Below, piece by piece: positions 34,164 to 39,074 of a stretch of DNA of 39,074 bases. The stretch covers positions 1-39,074 of the forward strand of contig CAIVKH010000045.1 of the NCBI GenBank assembly GCA_903906425.1. The letters run 5' to 3'. The notes beneath the pieces are model-generated. The model was not told where the DNA came from and did not search any database. It worked only from the letters and a program-made list of their open reading frames with translations. The DNA comes from an uncultured bacterium. GTDB taxonomy: Bacteria; Verrucomicrobiota; Kiritimatiellia; CAIVKH01. The position numbers were made by a program, and so were the translations under genes. Positions within the stretch are counted from its first letter, which is position 1; each line of letters starts with the position of its first letter.

Positions 34164-34802
34164 ATGAAAGAATTCATCAAGGAACGTGTCATTCCGGTCG
34201 TCATCATTGACGATGTCGAAAATGCCGTTTCGCTGGCGCGCGCGCTGTGCGCCGGCGGGCTGCACACGATGGAACTGACGCTGCGTACGCCGGCGGCCGA
34301 GGCGAGCATCGCCGCGATCAAGAAGAATGTGCCCGAGATGAAGGTCGGCGCGGGAACTGTGCTGTCCGTCGAACAGGTTGATCGCGTGGTCGAACTTGGC
34401 GCGTCGTTCGCCGTCGCACCGGGACTCAATCCGAAAGTCGTCCGCCGCGCGCAGGAAAAAGGACTGCCGTTCGCTCCCGGCGTCATGACTCCGACGGATG
34501 TCGAGGCCGCGCTCGATCTCGGCTGCCTGGTTCAGAAGTTTTTCCCCGCATCCGTCGCGGGCGGAGTCGAAATGCTGAAGGCGCTGGCCGGGCCATACGC
34601 GCATACCGGCGTGAAATTCATTCCGCTCGGCGGAATCTACTCGCTGAACATGGCGGATTTTCTTGCGGTGCCGGTCGTCGGCGCGATCGGCGGATCGTGG
34701 CTTGCCGACAAGAAGATGATCGCTGCGAAGGACTGGGCCGGCATCACGAAACTCGCGCAGGGCGCGGTCAGCATCGCGGCGGCGGTGCTGGCGAAGAAAT
34801 AG
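34164..34802 (+). CDS. eda: KDPG/KHG aldolase
   Basis: A 212-residue class I aldolase. The barrel has E37 and R41 in MELTLR, the phosphate and carboxylate contacts GAGTVL and APGLNP, and the Schiff-base lysine K125 in VQKFFPA, with GGI near the end. It cleaves 2-keto-3-deoxy-6-phosphogluconate to pyruvate and glyceraldehyde 3-phosphate (and often 4-hydroxy-2-oxoglutarate), the last step of the Entner-Doudoroff and hexuronate routes. The ATG at 34164 has GGAG nine bases upstream; the longer frame from 34119 is not supported. The LarA homologue follows after about 33 bp on the same strand, so the two are probably co-transcribed. It lies 47 bp beyond the toxin gene. Confidence 0.92.
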   Translation: MKEFIKERVIPVVIIDDVENAVSLARALCAGGLHTMELTLRTPAAEASIAAIKKNVPEMKVGAGTVLSVEQVDRVVELGASFAVAPGLNPKVVRRAQEKGLPFAPGVMTPTDVEAALDLGCLVQKFFPASVAGGVEMLKALAGPYAHTGVKFIPLGGIYSLNMADFLAVPVVGAIGGSWLADKKMIAAKDWAGITKLAQGAVSIAAAVLAKK

Positions 34803-34835
34803 GACGTAGATTTTCCTCAAACGAAACGGAGCAAG

Positions 34836-36119
34836 ATGATGAGCACTGGATTGGGATACACGGACAAGTTGGTGACGGAGGCCGAGGCCGCGAAGATCGT
34901 TGCGGAGGCGACGGCGGGATGGAAAGTCGATGGCAAGCGCGTGCTTTGCGTGATTCCCGATCACACGCGGACGTGCCCGATGGGCCTGCTGTTCCGGCTC
35001 GTTTGCGAACAGCTCTCGCCGCGCGTGAAGCAGCTCGATTTCATCATCGCGCTCGGCACGCACGTCGCACTCTCGATGGAGCAGATTTACCAGCGCGTCG
35101 AGATCACTGCCGAGGAACACGCGAAGAAATATTCGAAGGTCCGCTTCTTCAACCACGCGTGGAACGATCCGGCGCAGCTCACGCAGGTCGGTCATTTCAC
35201 GAAGAAGGACGTGCGCGAAATCACCGGCGGGCTGTTCGAACTTGATGTGGACGTCACCTGCAACAAGATGGTCCGCGATTACGACATGGCGTTGATCATC
35301 GGCCCGGTCTTCCCGCACGAAGTCGTCGGAATGTCCGGCGGAAACAAATATCTTTTCCCCGGCATCAGCGGTCCCGAAGTGCTGAACTTCTTCCACTGGC
35401 TCGGCGCGGTCATCACGAACCCGGTCATCATCGGCAACAAATGGACGCCGGTCCGCGCGGTCGTTGACCGCTGTGGACAGATGGTCCCGTGCGAACGCCG
35501 CGCCTTGTGCATGGTCGTGCAGGGCCACGGCCTCGCCGGCCTCTACGCCGGCACACCGGAAGAAGCGTGGAGTTCTGCCGCCGACCTGTCGGCCAGGCTG
35601 CACATCGCGCTCACGCCGCGCGCCTATCACACCGTGCTCTCCTGCGCGCCGAAGATGTACGACGAACTCTGGGTCGGCGCGAAGTGCATGTACAAGCTGG
35701 AACCAGCGCTCGCCGATGGCGCGAAACTCATCATCTACGCCCCGCACATCCACGAAGTCTCCGTCACGCACGGCAAGCTCATCGAGCAGGTCGGCTACCA
35801 CACGCGCGACTACTTCGTGAAACAGTGGGACAAATTCAAGGACATCGCCTGGGGCGTCCTCGCGCACTCCACGCACGTCAAGGGCATCGGCACCTACGAA
35901 AACGGAATCGAGAAACCGCGCGTCACCGTGATCCTCGCCACCGGAATTCCCGAGGCGACGTGCAAGAAAATCAACCTCGGCTACATGGACTGGCGCAGCA
36001 TCAAGGTCGAAGACTACGCCAACCGCGAAGCCGAAGGCATCCTCCATGTCCCGAAGGCCGGCGAGATGCTCTACCGCTGGAAAGACGCCCCGCCCGAACT
36101 CGGCGGCGTGAAGAAATAG
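34836..36119 (+). CDS. LarA-family protein (DUF2088), putative nickel-pincer-nucleotide racemase or epimerase
   Basis: A 427-residue LarA homologue. Numbered from the first ATG, the residues matching the active site of lactate racemase LarA are all present with correct spacing: D42 and R45 in PDHTR, H76 in LGTH, H161 and K171 in PHEVVGMSGGNKYLFPG (ten apart, as H174 and K184 in the Lactobacillus plantarum enzyme) and H187 in FFHW (26 after H161, as H200). It should therefore use the nickel-pincer nucleotide cofactor, with K171 as attachment site. LarA homologues racemise or epimerise various 2-hydroxyacids. Context with KDPG aldolase suggests a sugar-acid substrate, by inference. The second ATG (34839) has the better spacing (seven) from GGAG. 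No larB, larC or larE is nearby. Confidence 0.85.
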   Translation: MMSTGLGYTDKLVTEAEAAKIVAEATAGWKVDGKRVLCVIPDHTRTCPMGLLFRLVCEQLSPRVKQLDFIIALGTHVALSMEQIYQRVEITAEEHAKKYSKVRFFNHAWNDPAQLTQVGHFTKKDVREITGGLFELDVDVTCNKMVRDYDMALIIGPVFPHEVVGMSGGNKYLFPGISGPEVLNFFHWLGAVITNPVIIGNKWTPVRAVVDRCGQMVPCERRALCMVVQGHGLAGLYAGTPEEAWSSAADLSARLHIALTPRAYHTVLSCAPKMYDELWVGAKCMYKLEPALADGAKLIIYAPHIHEVSVTHGKLIEQVGYHTRDYFVKQWDKFKDIAWGVLAHSTHVKGIGTYENGIEKPRVTVILATGIPEATCKKINLGYMDWRSIKVEDYANREAEGILHVPKAGEMLYRWKDAPPELGGVKK

Positions 36120-36151
36120 CGACCGGCCTGTCAGGAATGACTGCCCCCACC

Positions 36152-36177
36152 CTCCCGCTTCCGCAGACGCGCGGGAG
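36152..36177. terminator. Candidate bidirectional terminator hairpin
   Basis: CTCCCGC (36152-36158) and GCGGGAG (36171-36177) form a perfect 7-bp stem with a 12-base loop between the convergent LarA and sugar-binding-protein genes. Only TTT follows on the plus strand, so its efficiency is doubtful. This 78-bp gap is one of the few without the dyad repeat. Confidence 0.35.
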
Positions 36178-36197
36178 TTTGGCCGGCCCGATTTTCG

Positions 36198-37211
36198 TCA
36201 GTTCTTTTGCGTCCACTCTTTGAGCTGTGCGGCAAACTTTTTCACGCCTTCGGGATCGGCACGAGAAAGAAGGATTCCGGTCAGGACGATCTTCTTTTCG
36301 AGCGGTTCGCCGCGAATCGCCTTGAGCGCCGCCTCGACGGACATCTGCCCGACTTCGACCGGCCGCTGGCTGGTGATCGCCTGCAGAATGTTGTCATCGG
36401 ACTGCAGCATATCGAGCAACTGCTGGCTCGAATCGGTTCCGAACACCGCGACCTGCCCGGCCTTCCCCGCATTTTTCACGGCGAGCGCTGCGCCGATCGT
36501 GCCGCCCTCGTTGGCGGCCCAGATAATGTTCACGTCGGGATGAGCCGTCATAATGTCGCCGGCCTTCTTCACGGCCATCTCCGGCAGCCACGCGTCCTGC
36601 TCCGCGACGATCTCGACGCCCGGCAGCTGCGACATTTCCTTCTTGAACCCGCCGCTGCGTTCGTTGCTTTGCTCCGGCACTTGCGACTTGTAGGCGAGGA
36701 TCGCGATCTTCGCCTTGCCGCCGAGTTTCTCCTGGATGAACTTGCGCGCCGCCTCGCCGGTCTGCTTGCCGAGATCCTCCGCGCTGCACTCGATGTACGA
36801 CGCCGCAAAATCCGCATCCACCGGCGTGTTGTTCGCCACGATCTTGATGCCCTGGTCGTACGCCTGCTTCATCGCCTGCACGGAGCCCTTCTTGCTCAGC
36901 GGCGACACGATGATCGCGTCCACCTTCTTCGTCGCGTAGGTATTGATCAGCTCAATTTCCTTCTCCGGCTTGTTATTGCTGTTCGCCTCGAACAGCTCCG
37001 CGCCGGCCTTCTTCGCCGCATCGCGCATCCCGAAAAGCACGAGCCGGAAGAACTGGTCCTCCTGAAAAACGATTCCCGCCAGCTTGATCTGCTTCGCCTT
37101 CGCCGGCTGCGCGCCCGCCGCCGCCGGCGCGCTGCCTTCCTTTTGCGAGCATCCCGCGAGAACAACTCCCGCGGCGATGACTGCCACGATTGATCCGATC
37201 GTCCGATTCAT
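36198..37211 (-). CDS. Lipoprotein sugar-binding protein (ABC transporter substrate-binding, RbsB-like)
   Basis: A 337-residue periplasmic binding protein of the Peripla_BP_4/RbsB type. The signal ends with lipobox VLAGC, so it is membrane-anchored, followed by an Ala/Pro linker. The mature protein begins KQIKLAGIVFQEDQFFRLVL and continues with KKVDAIIVSPLSKKGSVQA, VANNTPVDADF, and a second lobe with IIWAANEGGTIGAALAVKN and VAVFGTDSSQQLLDML, the standard two-lobe sugar-binding architecture. Start 37211 (MNRTIGS) is chosen because AAGGA stands about 8 bases upstream; earlier ATGs reach into the repeat. No ABC ATPase or permease is adjacent: downstream is the convergent LarA gene and upstream an esterase. 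The transporter partner must be elsewhere, or this protein acts as a sensor. Confidence 0.88.
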   Translation of the reverse strand: MNRTIGSIVAVIAAGVVLAGCSQKEGSAPAAAGAQPAKAKQIKLAGIVFQEDQFFRLVLFGMRDAAKKAGAELFEANSNNKPEKEIELINTYATKKVDAIIVSPLSKKGSVQAMKQAYDQGIKIVANNTPVDADFAASYIECSAEDLGKQTGEAARKFIQEKLGGKAKIAILAYKSQVPEQSNERSGGFKKEMSQLPGVEIVAEQDAWLPEMAVKKAGDIMTAHPDVNIIWAANEGGTIGAALAVKNAGKAGQVAVFGTDSSQQLLDMLQSDDNILQAITSQRPVEVGQMSVEAALKAIRGEPLEKKIVLTGILLSRADPEGVKKFAAQLKEWTQKN

Positions 37212-37238
37212 TTTCTTCATCCTTTCAGGTGCGTCCAT

Positions 37239-37285
37239 TTCCAATCATTGGAAGTTGCGGCGCCGCGGATTTCCAATGATTGGAA
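37239..37285. repeat. Dyad repeat locus 12, C/G pair between co-directional genes
   Basis: TTCCAATCATTGGAA at 37239-37253 and TTCCAATGATTGGAA at 37271-37285, reverse complements with a 32-bp period. The spacer GTTGCGGCGCCGCGGAT contains the palindrome GCGGCGCCGC. It lies between the stop of the esterase gene and the start of the sugar-binding protein, both on the minus strand. Confidence 0.95.
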
Positions 37286-37324
37286 ATTGCGGCGTCGCAC
37301 AATCTGCGCCGGGCGCGGGCGCGG

Positions 37325-38827
37325 TCACTTGTCGTCGGTGCGGAACGGCGAGGCGGGCAGACCGGACTTGTCGAACAGGTCGGCCACGAAATAATTCGCC
37401 CAGCCATAGCGGACCGCGCCGGGAACTTTCACGCTCTCGGCGGAGACTTCGATCTTGTCCTTGCCGACGATCGTCGCGGTCGCCGGGACGAAATTCGTCG
37501 TGCCGGCTTCGGCGATGACGAAGTTCTTCAGCTGGCCGTCCTTCGCGACGAGTCCGCCGGTGGCTTCGTCGAACGTGAGGACCGCCTTCGAGCCGGAGAC
37601 TTTCATCTTCTCGAACATCGGGCCGGTGAATTCGACTTCCTCGCCGTAGGCCAGATCGCGCGCGGCCAGCGCGAGGCGGCCGCCGACGGGTTCCTTCTGC
37701 GTCGGATGAATGTCCGTCTCGTTGCCGACATCGGCACTGACGATCATCGCGGTGTTCTTCGTGTTCTTCGCAATGTGCAGTTGCGCCTCGCGGATCGTCG
37801 GCGGCTGGCCCTGATAGGTTGAAATCTGGACGATCAGGAAGGGAAAGGCGCCGACGCCGAAATCATCGCGCCAGTTCTTGATCATCGCCGGCAGCAGCGT
37901 CTCGTATTCCTTCGACCGGCCGGCGTTCGATTCGCCCTGATACCACGTCGCGCCGCGAATCGCGTAGGGAACCAACGGCGCGATCATCGCGTTGTAGAGA
38001 CAGGCCGGGCGGTGCGGATCGGTCTTCGGATCGGCCGCCATGCGCGGCCCATTCGGCGGCGTCTTGCCCGCGGCCTTGGCCTTCGCGACCTCGTTCGTCC
38101 ATTTCGCCTTTTGAAAATCGTAATCCTTCTTCGCCTTGGCCGGGTCCCAGGTCGCCACGCGATGCTCCTGGTTCGTCAGGATGCCGGCGAGCAGCGGATT
38201 CTTTTCCAGCACGTCGCGGCGCGTCCACGACTCCGCCGGCGTTCCGCCCCAGTACGTGCCGATCAAACCAACGGGAACCTTGCGGGCCGTGCGGAGGTCG
38301 CGGCCGAAGAAATAGCCGACGGCGGAAAAGCCCGGCGCGGTATTCGAATCGCACAGCTTCCACGAACCGATGACGCTCTTCTGCGGCTCATCCGTGTTCG
38401 CCTTTGCCACGAGGAACAAACGCAGCAGCGGATCGGCGCAGACCGCGGTCGCTTCCTTCGCATTGGCCGCGCGCGACAGCGGGAACTCCATGTTCGACTG
38501 CCCGCTGCAAATCCAGACCTCGCCCACCAGCAGATTCGTCAGCGCGACGCAGTTCTTGCCCGCCACCGTCAGCGATTGCGGCTCCGCGTTCGCCTTCATC
38601 TTCGAAAGCTTCACCGACCAGTCGCCCTTCGCATCGGCCTTCACCGACTTCTTCTGATCGCCAAAGCTGACCGTGATCTGCTCGCCCGGCTCGGCGGTAC
38701 CCCAGACCGGCACGGCCACGCCCTGCTGCAGCACGGCATTATCCGTGAACACCGACGCGACCTTCACCTCCGCATTCGCGCCCAGCGCGACGGCGGCGAC
38801 CAGACCCAACATAATTCTCAGATGCAT
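37325..38827 (-). CDS. Secreted sialate O-acetylesterase-type SGNH hydrolase
   Basis: A 500-residue exported esterase. The signal peptide MHLRIMLGLVAAVALGANAE is followed by VASVFTDNAVLQQGVAVPVW, the N-terminal beta domain typical of the family. The SGNH domain has nucleophile S111 in CSGQSNMEFP, GTYWGGTPAESW, WYQGESNAGR (the Asn/Gly block) and the DIHP catalytic Asp-His pair. The C-terminal part is a further beta-sandwich. It removes O-acetyl groups from sialic acids or from other acetylated glycans. The start at 38827 has GGAGG seven bases upstream. It is transcribed towards the sugar-binding lipoprotein, 113 bp away with a repeat pair between, so co-transcription is possible. A longer frame to 39055 passes through repeat locus 13. 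Confidence 0.9.
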   Translation of the reverse strand: MHLRIMLGLVAAVALGANAEVKVASVFTDNAVLQQGVAVPVWGTAEPGEQITVSFGDQKKSVKADAKGDWSVKLSKMKANAEPQSLTVAGKNCVALTNLLVGEVWICSGQSNMEFPLSRAANAKEATAVCADPLLRLFLVAKANTDEPQKSVIGSWKLCDSNTAPGFSAVGYFFGRDLRTARKVPVGLIGTYWGGTPAESWTRRDVLEKNPLLAGILTNQEHRVATWDPAKAKKDYDFQKAKWTNEVAKAKAAGKTPPNGPRMAADPKTDPHRPACLYNAMIAPLVPYAIRGATWYQGESNAGRSKEYETLLPAMIKNWRDDFGVGAFPFLIVQISTYQGQPPTIREAQLHIAKNTKNTAMIVSADVGNETDIHPTQKEPVGGRLALAARDLAYGEEVEFTGPMFEKMKVSGSKAVLTFDEATGGLVAKDGQLKNFVIAEAGTTNFVPATATIVGKDKIEVSAESVKVPGAVRYGWANYFVADLFDKSGLPASPFRTDDK

Positions 38828-38910
38828 TTGATTTCCTCCATAAAGTTCCCACCAAGTTTGCCGCGCCCGCCCGTTTTTCACGCCTGAAATAAAGAGCCGC
38901 CCCGCCCTTC

Positions 38911-38957
38911 TTCCAATGATTGGAAAAGATCGTGGCGGGAGTTTCCAATGGTTGCAA
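38911..38957. repeat. Dyad repeat locus 13, one intact and one degenerate copy
   Basis: TTCCAATGATTGGAA at 38911-38925 and TTCCAATGGTTGCAA at 38943-38957 (two substitutions in the right arm), period 32 bp. The spacer is AAGATCGTGGCGGGAGT. It lies 84 bp upstream of the esterase start codon, immediately followed by a run of strong hairpins. Confidence 0.9.
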
Positions 38958-38979
38958 GTGCGGAGGCGGGCGCGCGGGG

Positions 38980-39044
38980 CGTCGCGGAGCGACGTGAAGG
39001 CCCGGACGGGCCGATGGATGGTAGCCGGTGGCGCAAGCCACCGG
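38980..39044. repeat. Three consecutive GC-rich hairpins
   Basis: Stem 1: CGTCGC (38980-38985) with GCGACG (38989-38994), loop GGA. Stem 2: GGCCC (38999-39003) with GGGCC (39008-39012), loop GGAC. Stem 3: CCGGTGGC (39025-39032) with GCCACCGG (39037-39044), loop GCAA, a GNRA tetraloop. Three perfect stems within 65 bp suggest a structured RNA, a REP-like repeat or the end of a mobile element. Only one copy is in this window. No gene is visible from 38958 to 39074. Confidence 0.55.
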
Positions 39045-39074
39045 TTCGCGCGCACAAAACATGATTGCGCCCCG

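Noticed and set aside
2278..38957. The 32-bp-period repeats as a CRISPR array
   Set aside because: The repeat is a 15-bp palindrome in groups of one to three spread over 39 kb, spacers are 17 bp and themselves semi-symmetric, and there are no cas genes.

Overview
This is a GC-rich (roughly 60%) bacterial chromosome segment. Its gene content points to the PVC superphylum, most likely Verrucomicrobiota and perhaps Kiritimatiellia or a relative. The reasons are several secreted PQQ-like beta-propeller proteins starting DWPQWxGP, GH29 fucosidases, a GH38 mannosidase, a sialate O-acetylesterase, a huge secreted FAD-dependent oxidoreductase fusion and a LarA homologue. No rRNA or tRNA gene was seen, so the placement is inference.

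Layout. Positions 1-75 hold the N-terminal edge of a probable IS630-type transposase. Then come rimO (-) and a DUF4190 membrane protein (+). A three-gene operon of paralogous PQQ-like propellers (-) spans 2359-6087. A GT4 glycosyltransferase, a LolD-like ABC ATPase and a giant FtsX-type permease (+) fill 6250-11584. Next are an MFS transporter (-), a secreted GH38 enzyme with a PL4-like N-terminal domain (+), a small lipoprotein with gene debris, a GH29 fucosidase and a membrane protein. 19772-23875 (-) encodes a PQQ-like propeller followed, with stop and start codons abutting, by an unknown Tat-exported protein. A second GH29 enzyme (+) follows. A gnd / SDR-type fructuronate reductase / lacI operon (-) has a visible palindromic operator and candidate promoter. 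A 1170-residue SGNH + FAD-oxidoreductase + golvesin-like + Calx-beta fusion (-) follows, then a RelB/RelE-type toxin-antitoxin pair, KDPG aldolase and a LarA homologue (+). A lipoprotein sugar-binding protein (-) and a secreted sialate O-acetylesterase-type SGNH hydrolase (-) close the window.

Together the genes suggest an organism that exports enzymes to strip fucose, mannose and acetyl groups from complex glycans, and feeds hexuronate/gluconate-type intermediates through fructuronate reductase, KDPG aldolase and 6-phosphogluconate dehydrogenase.

The most striking feature is not a gene. A 15-bp dyad, TTCCAAT(G/C)ATTGGAA, occurs 27 times (some copies degenerate) at 13 loci, all intergenic. 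Copies are almost always in pairs or triplets with a start-to-start period of exactly 32 bp. In all eight loci made of two intact copies, one copy has G at the centre and its partner has C, so the partners are exact reverse complements. Many of the 17-bp spacers, although different in sequence, carry their own short GC-rich dyad. The ~47-bp unit therefore looks like a selected or self-generating hairpin, found in convergent, divergent and co-directional gaps alike.
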